Of a stretch of DNA of 64,000 nucleotides, positions 41,128 to 49,568 are shown in pieces. The notes beneath the pieces were generated by a model, which saw nothing but the letters and a program-made list of their open reading frames with translations, made no database searches and had not been told where the DNA came from. A program made the position numbers and the translations under genes. The stretch spans positions 1,116,001 through 1,180,000 of the forward strand of contig NZ_JABRPK010000001.1 in assembly GCF_013248995.1 (NCBI RefSeq). The letters run 5' to 3'. This DNA is from Frigoribacterium sp. VKM Ac-2836. Its GTDB lineage: Bacteria > Actinomycetota > Actinomycetes > Actinomycetales > Microbacteriaceae. Within the stretch, counting starts at the first letter, position 1. Every line of letters begins with the position of its first letter.

Positions 41128-41501
41128 CAGGCGCTCCTCCGCTCGGAACCCGCCTCGTCGGGTGCGTCGTCGGGCGCGGGGGCGGGGCCTGCCGGCCCGG
41201 CGTCGCCGTCGACCACCGTCGGCCGGAAGGGTGCCTGCGGCTCACGGTACAGCTCGATGCCGCCGGGGCTCTCGACGGCATCGCCCGACTCGTGACCGAC
41301 GTTCGCGAAGACGACCGCGATGTAGGGGATGACGACGGCACCGATGACGGGCAACAACGTCCACCAGCCGAGCGGGAAGACGAAGCAGAGGGCGATGCAG
41401 ACGAGCCTGATGCCCATCGCGACCAGGTACTTGACCATGCGGGAGTGCCGGTCGTCGGTGGGGGACGGTGGGAGGGACGTGATCGTGTTCGAGGCCTTCA
41501 C
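41127..41501 (-). CDS. DUF3099 family membrane protein
   Basis: A 124-residue protein with two adjacent membrane helices (about 22-65, in which FVFPLGWWTLLPVIGAVVIPY is the hallmark stretch trimmed to its core PLGWWTLLPVIGAV) and a disordered Pro/Ala/Asp-rich tail. Function unknown. The GTG start has GAGGTG upstream. It leads a three-gene unit ending in SURF1, suggesting a link to respiratory-chain assembly, by position only. Confidence 0.85.
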   Translation of the reverse strand: MKASNTITSLPPSPTDDRHSRMVKYLVAMGIRLVCIALCFVFPLGWWTLLPVIGAVVIPYIAVVFANVGHESGDAVESPGGIELYREPQAPFRPTVVDGDAGPAGPAPAPDDAPDEAGSERRSA

Positions 41502-41707
41502 GGGGGCACACCTCGATGTCGGGAGGAGGGCGGACGCACCACGGACGGGTGCCGGATCGATCTCGGGGACCAGGCGTCCGGGGGACCGCCTCGATCCTAA
41601 GACCCGGGTCCGACAGTAGGCTGGTCGACGGCCTGCCGATCACAGGTTCGCCGTCCCGTCGCCGCACCACGCGGCGACCGTCGAGATCGCACACGAGGAG
41701 ATCGCCC

Positions 41708-42418
41708 ATGACCACGCCCCGCACCGTCCTCGTCACGGGTGGCAACCGAGGCATCGGATTCGCCATCGCCGAGGAGTTCGTCGCCCAGGGACACCGCGTC
41801 GCCGTCACGGCGCGCAGCGGCCAGGGGCCCGAGGGCACGCTGACCGTCGTCGCCGACGTCACCGACGCCCAGTCGATCGACTCGGCCTTCACGACGATCG
41901 AAGCGCAGCTCGGCCCGGTCGAGGTCGTCGTCGCGAACGCCGGCATCACCAAGGACGGCCTGCTCATGCGCATGACCGAAGACGACTTCACCTCGGTCCT
42001 CGACACCAACCTCGGCGGGGCGTTCCGGGTCGTGAAGCGTGCGTCGAAGGGCATGCTCAAGGCCCGGTTCGGCCGCATCGTCCTCGTCTCGAGCGTCGTC
42101 GGCCTCTACGGCGGCCCGGGCCAGGCGAACTATGCCGCCTCGAAAGCGGGCCTCGTCGGCTTTGCCCGCTCGCTGACCCGCGAGCTCGGGGCGCGCGGCA
42201 TCACGGCCAACGTGGTGGCGCCCGGCTTCGTCGAGACCGACATGACGGCCGTCCTGCCCGAGGCGCAGCAGGCCGAGTACAAGAAGAGCATCCCCGCCGG
42301 CCGGTACGGCACACCGGCCGAGATCGCGAAGACGATCGCGTGGATCTCGAGTGACGATGCCGCGTACATCTCGGGGGCCGTGATCCCCGTCGACGGGGGT
42401 CTCGGCATGGGCCACTAG
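41708..42418 (+). CDS. fabG: 3-oxoacyl-ACP reductase (FabG-like SDR)
   Basis: A 236-residue classical SDR reducing beta-ketoacyl-ACP with NADPH. It has TGGNRGIGFA (cofactor loop), NAGITKD, and the catalytic tetrad Ser (LVSSVVG), Tyr-x-x-x-Lys (YAASKAG). ATG with GAGGAG upstream. No other fatty acid synthesis gene is adjacent. Closest in pattern to mycobacterial MabA/FabG1; other ketoreductase roles are possible. Confidence 0.88.
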   Translation: MTTPRTVLVTGGNRGIGFAIAEEFVAQGHRVAVTARSGQGPEGTLTVVADVTDAQSIDSAFTTIEAQLGPVEVVVANAGITKDGLLMRMTEDDFTSVLDTNLGGAFRVVKRASKGMLKARFGRIVLVSSVVGLYGGPGQANYAASKAGLVGFARSLTRELGARGITANVVAPGFVETDMTAVLPEAQQAEYKKSIPAGRYGTPAEIAKTIAWISSDDAAYISGAVIPVDGGLGMGH

Positions 42419-42497
42419 GTCCCGCCGCGGCCCACCGGTGCGACCAGTGCAGGAGGCGCAAGCCGACACCCGGCGCGGGTCGACCCGCCGCGGTGGC

Positions 42498-43136
42498 TCA
42501 GCCCCGCAGCCCCAGCAAGGGCAGCACCTGTGACAGGTCGTTCGTCCCGACGACGACGTCCGCTCGCTCGCGGACCCGCGGCTTTGCGTTGAAGGCCACG
42601 GACAACGCGGACGCGGCCATCATCTCGAGGTCGTTGGCACCGTCGCCCACCGCGACGGTGTGCGTGAGGGCGACCTGTGCCTCCTCGGCCCACTCTCGGA
42701 GGGCGGCGGCCTTCGCGTTCGAGTCGATCACGGGGCCGGAGACCCGCCCGGTCAGCCGCCCCGCACGGAGTTCGAGGCGGTTCGCCCGACGGAAATCGAG
42801 GCGCAGGTCGTCGGCCAGCGGGTCGAGGGTCTCGTGGAACCCGCCCGATACGACGCCGACGAGACCACCCGCGGCGTGGACGCCGTTCACGAGTTCTCGG
42901 ACGCCGCGAGTCGGCGTGAGGCGCGCGCGCACGTCGGCGAACACCGACTCGGGCAGCCCCTCGAGGGTCGCCACGCGCTCGGCGAGGCTCGTGGCGAAGT
43001 CCAGCTCGCCCGCCATCGCCCGGGAGGTGACGTCCTCGACCTGCTCTCGCGAGCCCGCCGCATCGGCGAGCAGCTCGATCACCTCGTCCTCGATCAGGGT
43101 GGAGTCGACGTCGAGGACGATGAGGAAGCGCGGCAC
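42498..43136 (-). CDS. serB: Phosphoserine phosphatase
   Basis: A HAD-superfamily enzyme for the last step of serine synthesis, 212 residues. Motif I is DVDST with nucleophile Asp9 and Asp11; motif II SGGF; motif III/IV GDGANDLEMM. The protein lacks an ACT domain, unlike many actinobacterial SerB. The GTG start is preceded by a -10 at leaderless spacing. Confidence 0.92.
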   Translation of the reverse strand: MPRFLIVLDVDSTLIEDEVIELLADAAGSREQVEDVTSRAMAGELDFATSLAERVATLEGLPESVFADVRARLTPTRGVRELVNGVHAAGGLVGVVSGGFHETLDPLADDLRLDFRRANRLELRAGRLTGRVSGPVIDSNAKAAALREWAEEAQVALTHTVAVGDGANDLEMMAASALSVAFNAKPRVRERADVVVGTNDLSQVLPLLGLRG

Positions 43137-43142
43137 GCCGAC

Positions 43143-43148
43143 AGCCTA
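43143..43148 (-). promoter_or_regulatory. -10 box TAGGCT, leaderless promoter of serB
   Basis: TAGGCT on the minus strand ends 6 bases before the serB GTG. No ribosome site is present. Confidence 0.55.
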
Positions 43149-43190
43149 GGTCCGTCGGCGTCCCGCGCCGGTCCGTGTGACGAGAGACGT

Positions 43191-44432
43191 CTACTGGTCG
43201 ACGCGGACGCCCTTGCCGACCACCGTGATGCCTGACGGCGTGACGGTGAACCCGCGGGCCCGATCGGCCTCGGGATCGACGCCGACGGAGGCGCCGGCCG
43301 CGATGACGACGTCCTTGTCGAGGATCGCGCGGTTGACGACGGCGTTCGGCCCGACGTGTGCCCGTTCGAACACGACCGAGTCGACGACACGCGATCCGCT
43401 GTCGAGGGTGCACCACGGGCCCAGCACGCTGCGTTCGACGTGGGCCCCCGAGAGCAGCGACCCGAGAGAGACGATCGAGTCGATCGTCGTGCCGAGGTTG
43501 CCGTGCCCGTCCCGGACGAACTTCGCCGGGGGAGAGTTGAGCTGCTGGCTGAAGATGGGCCAGGCGGTGTTGTAGAGGTTGAAGATCGGCAGGGCCGAGA
43601 TGAGGTCGCGGTGCGCGTCGTAGAACGAATCGATGGTGCCGACGTCGCGCCAGTAGTAGCGATCGCGCTCGGTCGAGCCGGGCACCTCGTTGCGGTTCAA
43701 GTCGTAGACGGCGGCGTCGCCGCGCGAGACGAAGTCCGGGACGATGTCGCCGCCCATGTCGTGATTCGAGTCGGGCTTCTCGCCGTCACGGAGCACGGCG
43801 TCGATCAGGACGTCCGCGTCGAACACGTAGTTGCCCATCGAGGCGAGGATCTCGTCGGGGGAGTCCGGCAGTCCCGTGGCGTCCGTCGGCTTCTCGAGGA
43901 ACCGGCCGATGCGCGTCGGGTCGTCGGAGTCCACCTCGATCACACCGAACTGGTCGGCCAGCGAGATGGGCTGGCGGATCGCGGCGACGGTCACCCCGGC
44001 ACCCGAAGCGATGTGCGCCTCGATCATCTGGGAGAAGTCCATGCGGTAGACGTGGTCGGCACCGACCACGACGACGATGTCTGGCTTCTCGTCACGCAAC
44101 AGGTTGAGGCTCTGCAGGATCGCGTCCGCGCTGCCGGCGAACCATCGCTTGCCGAGCCGCTGTTGAGCAGGGACCGAGGCGACGTAGGCGCCGAGGAGGC
44201 CCTCGATGCTCCAGGTCTGCGACACGTGGCGGTCGAGGCTGTGCGACTTGTACTGCGTGAGGACCACGATCTGCCGCAGACCCGAATTGATCAGGTTGGA
44301 CAGGGCGAAGTCGACGAGACGGTAGTTGCCACCGAACGGGACAGCGGGCTTCGCGCGGTCGGCGGTCAGCGGCATCAGGCGTTTGCCCTCGCCGCCAGCC
44401 AAGACGATGCCGAAGATCTTCTTTGATGCCAT
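43191..44432 (-). CDS. glgC: Glucose-1-phosphate adenylyltransferase
   Basis: Makes ADP-glucose from ATP and glucose 1-phosphate, the committed step of bacterial glycogen or maltosyl synthesis. The 413 residues have the nucleotidyl loop [13 protein letters not shown], the substrate motif [11 protein letters not shown] and a C-terminal left-handed beta-helix. It is divergent from the glgM-type glycosyltransferase with only 47 bases between the starts, as in mycobacteria (Rv1213/Rv1212c). Confidence 0.96.
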   Translation of the reverse strand: MASKKIFGIVLAGGEGKRLMPLTADRAKPAVPFGGNYRLVDFALSNLINSGLRQIVVLTQYKSHSLDRHVSQTWSIEGLLGAYVASVPAQQRLGKRWFAGSADAILQSLNLLRDEKPDIVVVVGADHVYRMDFSQMIEAHIASGAGVTVAAIRQPISLADQFGVIEVDSDDPTRIGRFLEKPTDATGLPDSPDEILASMGNYVFDADVLIDAVLRDGEKPDSNHDMGGDIVPDFVSRGDAAVYDLNRNEVPGSTERDRYYWRDVGTIDSFYDAHRDLISALPIFNLYNTAWPIFSQQLNSPPAKFVRDGHGNLGTTIDSIVSLGSLLSGAHVERSVLGPWCTLDSGSRVVDSVVFERAHVGPNAVVNRAILDKDVVIAAGASVGVDPEADRARGFTVTPSGITVVGKGVRVDQ

Positions 44433-44438
44433 GGGGCC

Positions 44439-44472
44439 AGAATGGCACGATTCACGGCCGCACGACTACGGT
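44439..44472. promoter_or_regulatory. Divergent leaderless promoters of glgC and glgM
   Basis: On the minus strand CATTCT (44439-44444) ends 6 bases before the glgC ATG. On the plus strand TACGGT (44467-44472) ends 7 bases before the glgM GTG. Both starts and both promoters fit into 47 bases, so the genes could be co-regulated by one bound protein. Confidence 0.45.
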
Positions 44473-44479
44473 GAACCAC

Positions 44480-45664
44480 GTGCGAGTCGATGTCATCACC
44501 AAGGAATACCCGCCCAACGTGTACGGGGGCGCTGGCGTCCACGTCGTCGAGCTCGTCAAGGCCTTGCGTCAGGGCGTCGAAGTGCAGGTGCGTGCCTTCG
44601 GCGAGGTCGACTCCGAAGCCGACACGACCGGCTACCCCGACCTGCCCCAACTCGACCAGGCGAACGCGACCCTGCGCACCCTCGGCGTCGACGTCACCAT
44701 GGCCCAGGACGTCGCCGGCGCGGACGTCGTGCACAGCCACACCTGGTACGCCAACGCTGCCGGTCAGCTGGCCCAGATGCTGCACGGCGTCCCCCACGTC
44801 CTGACGGCCCACAGCCTCGAGCCTCTCCGACCCTGGAAGGCCGAGCAGCTCGGCGGTGGGTACCGGGTCTCGAGCTGGATCGAGCGACAGGCGTACGAGA
44901 CCGCCGATCGTGTCATCGCCGTGAGCGACGGCATGCGACGTGACATCCTCCGCTCGTACCCCTCGATCGACGAGTCCAAGGTCGAGGTCGTCTACAACGG
45001 CATCGACCTCGAGGGCTGGCAGCGCGTCGACGACGCCGAACTGGTCCGCGGCCTGGGCATCGACCCCGACCGCCCGTCGGTCGTCTTCGTGGGTCGCATC
45101 ACGCGCCAGAAGGGACTGCCGTACCTGCTGCGTGCCGCCAAGCTGCTGCCCGCCGACGTGCAGCTCGTGCTCTGTGCCGGTGCGCCCGACACCCCAGAGA
45201 TCATGGCCGAGGTCACGGGCCTCGTCCGCGAATTGCAAGAAGAACGCACCGGGGTCGTCTGGATCGACACCGTGCTGCCGCGGCACCAGCTCAGCGCGGT
45301 CCTGAGCCAGGCCACGACCTTCGTCTGCCCCTCGGTCTACGAGCCCCTCGGCATCGTGAACCTCGAAGCCATGGCCTGTGGCGTCCCGGTCGTGGGGTCG
45401 GACACGGGCGGTATCCCCGAGGTCGTCGCGGACGGCCTCACGGGTCGCATCGTGCCCCTCGAGCAGGTGCAGGACGGCACCGGCACCCCCGTCGACCCCG
45501 ATCGCTTCGTCGCCGACCTGGCGGCGACGCTCACCGAGGTCGTCTCCGACCCGGCGCTCGCCCGCCTGATGGGACGGGCCGGTCGCATGCGGGCGGAAGA
45601 AGAGTTCTCGTGGTCACGGATCGCCGAGCAAACCCTGCGGATCTACCAGGGCCTGCTCAACTAG
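44480..45664 (+). CDS. glgM: GlgM/GlgA-type ADP-glucose glycosyltransferase
   Basis: A 394-residue GT4 glycosyltransferase. It has EYPPNVYGGAGVHV at the N terminus, the nucleotide-site RITRQKGLPYLLRAA and the catalytic ExxxxxxxE in YEPLGIVNLEAMACG. By family and by pairing with glgC it matches the mycobacterial enzyme that makes maltose 1-phosphate from ADP-glucose and glucose 1-phosphate (GlgM). It is annotated as glycogen synthase in many genomes. GTG 44480 is preferred over GTG 44471 on homology and -10 spacing. The acceptor is not proven. Confidence 0.88.
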   Translation: MRVDVITKEYPPNVYGGAGVHVVELVKALRQGVEVQVRAFGEVDSEADTTGYPDLPQLDQANATLRTLGVDVTMAQDVAGADVVHSHTWYANAAGQLAQMLHGVPHVLTAHSLEPLRPWKAEQLGGGYRVSSWIERQAYETADRVIAVSDGMRRDILRSYPSIDESKVEVVYNGIDLEGWQRVDDAELVRGLGIDPDRPSVVFVGRITRQKGLPYLLRAAKLLPADVQLVLCAGAPDTPEIMAEVTGLVRELQEERTGVVWIDTVLPRHQLSAVLSQATTFVCPSVYEPLGIVNLEAMACGVPVVGSDTGGIPEVVADGLTGRIVPLEQVQDGTGTPVDPDRFVADLAATLTEVVSDPALARLMGRAGRMRAEEEFSWSRIAEQTLRIYQGLLN

Positions 45665-45667
45665 GCT
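45662..45667 (+). promoter_or_regulatory. -10 box TAGGCT fused to the glgM stop codon
   Basis: The glgM stop TAG (45662-45664) is the first half of TAGGCT. Seven bases then lead to the ATG of the ABC ATPase gene at 45675. Confidence 0.5.
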
Positions 45668-45674
45668 GAGCCGC

Positions 45675-46460
45675 ATGCCTACCGTCCTGCAGCTCACCGA
45701 TGTCTCGATCGTCCGAGGCGGCACCGCCGTCGTCGACAAGCTGACCTGGACGGTCGACTCCGACGAGCGCTGGGTCGTGCTCGGCCCCAACGGCGCCGGC
45801 AAGACCAGCTTGCTGCAGGTCGCCGCAGCGCAGAGCCACCCGTCCTCGGGCGAGACCAGCATCCTCGGCTCCGACCTCGGATCGGTCGACCTGTTCGACC
45901 TGCGACCGCGCATCGGCTTCGCGTCGACGGCCATCGCCCGTCGCATCCCCGCCAAAGAGAAGGTCGTCGACGTCGTCTTGACGGCCGCCTACTCGGTAAC
46001 GGGCCGGTGGAACGAAGAGTACGAAGGCGTCGACGTGCGTCGTGCCCACCGCGTGCTCGACGAATGGAAGCTCGACCACTTGTCCGACCGCACCTTCGGC
46101 GAGCTGAGCGACGGGGAGCAAAAACGCGTGCAGATCGCCCGATCGGTCATGACCGACCCCGAGCTGTTGCTGCTCGACGAGCCCGCAGCCAGCCTCGACC
46201 TCGGAGCCCGCGAAGAACTGCTGCAGATGCTGTCGGGCTATGCGTCGTCCGAAGGCGCACCCGCCATCGTCATGGTGACCCACCACGTCGAAGAGATCCC
46301 TCGGGGCTTCACGCACGCCCTGCTGCTCGATCACGGCTCCGTCGTGGCGGCCGGCCCACTCGACGAGGTCATCACGGCCGAGACCCTAGGGGCCACCTTC
46401 GGGGTCGATCTGCGTGTCGAGTCCGACGGCGGCCGGTACTCGGCTCGCGCAGCAGGCTGA
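45675..46460 (+). CDS. Stand-alone ABC transporter ATP-binding protein
   Basis: A 261-residue single ABC ATPase. Walker A is GPNGAGKTS, Walker B LLLLDEPAASLD, H-loop VTHHVEEIP. The signature reads LSDGEQKR rather than LSGGQ. This resembles the YlmA/ModF-like group of solo ATPases, whose membrane partner, if any, is unknown. No permease gene is adjacent. It follows glgM by 10 bases. Confidence 0.85.
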   Translation: MPTVLQLTDVSIVRGGTAVVDKLTWTVDSDERWVVLGPNGAGKTSLLQVAAAQSHPSSGETSILGSDLGSVDLFDLRPRIGFASTAIARRIPAKEKVVDVVLTAAYSVTGRWNEEYEGVDVRRAHRVLDEWKLDHLSDRTFGELSDGEQKRVQIARSVMTDPELLLLDEPAASLDLGAREELLQMLSGYASSEGAPAIVMVTHHVEEIPRGFTHALLLDHGSVVAAGPLDEVITAETLGATFGVDLRVESDGGRYSARAAG

Positions 46461-46491
46461 CCCGAGCCTCCTACGATCCAGGCCGTCGGTC

Positions 46492-46500
46492 TGGTATCGT
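46492..46500 (+). promoter_or_regulatory. Extended -10 (TGGTATCGT), probable L31 promoter
   Basis: TG-N-TATCGT is an extended -10 element; no clear -35 is seen. The leader to the rpmE2 ATG would be about 72 nt. Confidence 0.4.
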
Positions 46501-46578
46501 TGACAGCTGGCCCGCAGCACCAGTGCGTGTGCCTCCTGAACTCACCATCATCACTCGTTCGCTAGACCTAGGACAATC

Positions 46579-46827
46579 ATGAAGACCGACATCCACCCCG
46601 AGTACAAGCAGATCGTCTTCCGGGACCTCGCGTCGGGCGCCACGTTCCTCACGCGCTCCACGACGACCAGCGACAAGACCATCGAGCTCGACGGTGAGAC
46701 CTACCCGGTCATCGACGTCGAGATCTCGTCCGAGTCGCACCCGTTCTACACGGGCAAGCAGCGCATCCTCGACTCGGCCGGTCGTGTCGAGAAGTTCAAC
46801 TCGCGTTACAAGAACTTCGGCAAGTAG
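46579..46827 (+). CDS. rpmE2: 50S ribosomal protein L31 type B
   Basis: An 82-residue L31 of the zinc-free type B class. It begins [16 protein letters not shown] and has no cysteine, unlike the Cys4 zinc form. In other bacteria the type B paralogue is made under zinc limitation and spares zinc. Whether a zinc form also exists here cannot be seen, and no Zur box was recognised. Monocistronic, with its own terminator. Confidence 0.95.
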   Translation: MKTDIHPEYKQIVFRDLASGATFLTRSTTTSDKTIELDGETYPVIDVEISSESHPFYTGKQRILDSAGRVEKFNSRYKNFGK

Positions 46828-46849
46828 GCAGCAGCCCGTTCGCCAGGCA

Positions 46850-46880
46850 GAGGCGGTCCACTTCGGTGGGCCGCCTCTTT
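46850..46880 (+). terminator. rpmE2 terminator
   Basis: A 12-bp stem (46850-46861 and 46866-46877, one G-T pair) with a TTCG tetraloop and a following TTT. Confidence 0.85.
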
Positions 46881-46981
46881 CGTGCGTCGGGGGGAGAAGT
46901 GTCGTGTGAGACGGTCGACGCCGTGAACCCTCGGCACCGGAGGCGCGGACGAGCCGTGGAGGCGCGGGCGCGTGATCCTGC

Positions 46982-47749
46982 TCAGGCGAAGGGCAGCGGG
47001 CGATGAGGCCAGTCCCCGTGCGCCGTGAAGGTGGGGTCTTTCGCACGGCGCATGTACTGCTGGAAGCTCTCGGCCTGGGCCTTGCACCAACCGACCTGGA
47101 GGTCGTGCAGTTCGGTGACGGGCAGGTCGAGCCGATCGGGGTAGCGTTTCGCCATCGCCTGGGCCACCCGCCCCGCTGCGATCGCATCGGCCCCGGCGTC
47201 GTGCGCATCGTCGAGGGACACGCCGTAGACGGCCGCCGCGGCCTCGAGGGTGCGCTTGCCCTTGCGGTAGGTGTCGACGGCCTTGTCGATGACGAGGGGA
47301 TCGACGACGCACCCGATCTCGCCCACCTTGCCCAACGGCTCGACGCCGTGGCGACGTGCCTCACGGTCGAGCAAGGTGAGGTCGTACGGGGCGTTGTAGA
47401 CGACCAGCGGCACACCTCGGGCGAAGACGGCCCTGATGGCGGCGACGATCTCGGCCACGACCTCAACGGCCGGACGCCCCTCGGCACGTGCCCGCTCGGT
47501 CGAGATGCCGTGCACGGCGCTCGCCTGCTCGGGGATCTCGACACCCGGGTCGGCCAACCACTCGCCGTGCGCAACGGTGGACCCTGCGGCATCGATCAGA
47601 CCCACGTGCGCGGTGACGATGCGGGCCGTCTCGACGTCGATGCCCGTCGTCTCGAGGTCGAAGACGCCGAGCGCCTGCCACCAAGCGGCCGGTGGCTCGC
47701 CCACGGTCGCGAGATCGGGAGCGGCGCCTGTCGTCTCGGTGTCAGTCAC
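46982..47749 (-). CDS. DnaQ-like 3'-5' exonuclease
   Basis: A 255-residue DEDDh exonuclease of the DNA polymerase III epsilon type. Exo I FDLETTG, Exo II VVYNAPYDLTLLDREA and Exo III with HDAGADA are all present, so it should be active. It lacks a polymerase-binding tail resembling E. coli epsilon. Starts GTG just after treS, whose TAA stop forms part of its predicted promoter. Proofreading or general nucleotide turnover are both possible. Confidence 0.88.
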   Translation of the reverse strand: MTDTETTGAAPDLATVGEPPAAWWQALGVFDLETTGIDVETARIVTAHVGLIDAAGSTVAHGEWLADPGVEIPEQASAVHGISTERARAEGRPAVEVVAEIVAAIRAVFARGVPLVVYNAPYDLTLLDREARRHGVEPLGKVGEIGCVVDPLVIDKAVDTYRKGKRTLEAAAAVYGVSLDDAHDAGADAIAAGRVAQAMAKRYPDRLDLPVTELHDLQVGWCKAQAESFQQYMRRAKDPTFTAHGDWPHRPLPFA

Positions 47750-47755
47750 CCTGCG

Positions 47756-47761
47756 AGCTTA
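47756..47761 (-). promoter_or_regulatory. -10 box TAAGCT fused to the treS stop codon
   Basis: On the minus strand the treS stop TAA (47761-47759) begins TAAGCT, and the exonuclease GTG follows after 6 bases. Confidence 0.5.
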
Positions 47762-49498
47762 GGAGGCGCCACCGACAGCGGGCGTCGCCACGGCAGGAAC
47801 GTCACCGACGTGCAGCCAGAAGAATGCCTGCGTGCCGAGCGTCAACGTGACCTTGCCCTCGTCGTCGAAGGACGGGAACTGTGCCCCGCCGAACAGGTCG
47901 AACAGCGTGCGCCCGGCGAACTGCGGGGCCACGATGTCGACCGAGGTCGGGTTGTGTCCGAACGAGAACACGCAGAGGATGTCCTCCGCCGAGTCGCCGA
48001 ACTGCGTGCCCGCGCCCTCGTACGAGCGGACGAACGAGAGCACCGACTCCTGGTTGGTCTCGAGCACCTCGAGGGTCCCGAGGCCGAACGTTGGGTGGGC
48101 CTTGCGCACGTGGATGACGTTCCGCACCCAGTGCAGCAACGACCGCGACTGCGCCAACTGGCTCTCGACGTTCACCAGGTTGTAGTTGTAGACGAGCGAC
48201 TGGACGACCGGGAGGAACAGCTTGCCCGGGTCCGCCGTCGAGAACCCGGCGTTGCGGTCCGGAGTCCACTGCATGGGCGTGCGCGACGAATCGCGGTCCG
48301 GCAGCCAGATGTTGTCGCCCATTCCGATCTCGTCGCCGTAGTACAGGAACGGGCTGCCCGGGAGGGAGAACAGCAGGGCGTGCACCAGCTCGAGCTCGGC
48401 CCGGGAGTTGTCGAGCAGGGGCGCCAAGCGGCGCCGGATGCCGATGTTGGACCTCATGCGCGGGTCGTAGGCGTACCAGCCGTACATCGCCTGGCGGTAC
48501 TCCTCGCTGACCATCTCGAGGGTGAGCTCGTCGTGGTTGCGGAGGAAGACCGCCCACGCGGCGCCCGGCGGCACCTCGGTCGTCTCCGAGAGGATGCGTT
48601 TCAGCTCGTCGGCGCTCTGGGCGCGCAGCGAATAGAAGATGCGGGGCATGACCGGGAAGTCGAAGGCCATGTGGCACTCGGGCTCGTCCTGGGTGCCGAA
48701 GAACGCCGCCGTCTCGGCGGGCCACTGGTTCGCCTCGGCGATGAGCACCCGGCCGGGGAACTCCTCGTCGACCATCGCGCGCAGGCGCTTGATGAACTCG
48801 TGCGTCGCCGGTTCGCCCTCGCCGTTGCCTTCCTCGGTCTCGAACAGATAGGGGATGGCATCGAGTCGCAGCCCGTCGACACCCATCGCCAGCCAGTGCC
48901 GAACGACGTCGAACACGGCCTCTTGCACTGCCGGGTTCTCGAAGTTGAGGTCGGGCTGGTGCGAGAAGAAGCGGTGGAAGAAGAACTGGCGGCGCACCGG
49001 GTCGAATGTCCAGTTGGACTCCTCCGTGTCGACGAAGATGACCCGGATGTTCGAGTACTCGTCGTCGGTGTCACGCCAGACGTAGAAATCGCCGTAGGGC
49101 CCCTCGGGATCCTCGCGGCTCTGCTGGAACCACTCGTGCTGGTCGCTCGTGTGGTTCAGCACCATGTCGATCACGATGCGCATGTTGCGCTCGTGCGACT
49201 TGGTCACGAGGTCGCGGAACTCGTCGAGCGTGCCGAACTCGGGCAGGATCGACTTGTAGTCCTGGATGTCGTAACCACCGTCGCGAAGCGGCGACTGGAA
49301 GAACGGCGGCAGCCAGAGGGCGTCGACGCCGAGCCACTGCAGGTAGTCGAGGCGGGTGAGCAGTCCCTGCAGGTCACCGGCACCGTCGCCGTTGCTGTCG
49401 ACGAAGGACCGCACCATCACCTCGTAGAACACCGCACGGCGGTGCCAGTTGGGGTCGAGGGTCAGTCCGGGCTGCTGGATCGGGGCAGTGAAGCTCAC
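47759..49498 (-). CDS. treS: Maltose alpha-D-glucosyltransferase (trehalose synthase)
   Basis: A GH13 enzyme interconverting maltose and trehalose. The 579 residues hold the GH13 regions: DMVLNHTSDQH (111-121), catalytic Asp213 in GLRLDAIPYL, acid/base Glu255 in VLIAEANQ and Asp323 in RNHDELT. Length and the N-terminal NWHRRAVFYEVMVRSF match TreS. No maltokinase domain is fused, and no pep2, glgE or glgB lies in the window. The GTG is at leaderless spacing from a -10. Confidence 0.94.
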   Translation of the reverse strand: MSFTAPIQQPGLTLDPNWHRRAVFYEVMVRSFVDSNGDGAGDLQGLLTRLDYLQWLGVDALWLPPFFQSPLRDGGYDIQDYKSILPEFGTLDEFRDLVTKSHERNMRIVIDMVLNHTSDQHEWFQQSREDPEGPYGDFYVWRDTDDEYSNIRVIFVDTEESNWTFDPVRRQFFFHRFFSHQPDLNFENPAVQEAVFDVVRHWLAMGVDGLRLDAIPYLFETEEGNGEGEPATHEFIKRLRAMVDEEFPGRVLIAEANQWPAETAAFFGTQDEPECHMAFDFPVMPRIFYSLRAQSADELKRILSETTEVPPGAAWAVFLRNHDELTLEMVSEEYRQAMYGWYAYDPRMRSNIGIRRRLAPLLDNSRAELELVHALLFSLPGSPFLYYGDEIGMGDNIWLPDRDSSRTPMQWTPDRNAGFSTADPGKLFLPVVQSLVYNYNLVNVESQLAQSRSLLHWVRNVIHVRKAHPTFGLGTLEVLETNQESVLSFVRSYEGAGTQFGDSAEDILCVFSFGHNPTSVDIVAPQFAGRTLFDLFGGAQFPSFDDEGKVTLTLGTQAFFWLHVGDVPAVATPAVGGAS

Positions 49499-49504
49499 GC
49501 GCCC

Positions 49505-49510
49505 ACCCTA
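49505..49510 (-). promoter_or_regulatory. -10 box TAGGGT, leaderless promoter of treS
   Basis: TAGGGT on the minus strand ends 6 bases before the treS GTG. Confidence 0.5.
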
Positions 49511-49555
49511 CGGGCGCAGACCCCCGGGCGCGCACTCCGGTCAGCGCGTCGCTCG

Positions 49556-49561
49556 TAGACT
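49556..49561 (+). promoter_or_regulatory. -10 box TAGACT, leaderless promoter of the hydrolase-GT unit
   Basis: TAGACT ends 7 bases before the GTG at 49569; no ribosome site lies between. Confidence 0.55.
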
Positions 49562-49568
49562 CGGGCGC

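Noticed and set aside
42421-42493. Repeated CCCGCCGCGG and a GCGGG-TCGA-CCCGC hairpin between fabG and serB
   Set aside because: The elements are short and GC-biased enough to arise by chance. They may form a weak terminator, but support is poor.
47003-49558. 851-residue plus-strand open frame antisense to the exonuclease and treS genes
   Set aside because: The two minus-strand genes have all catalytic motifs; this frame has none.
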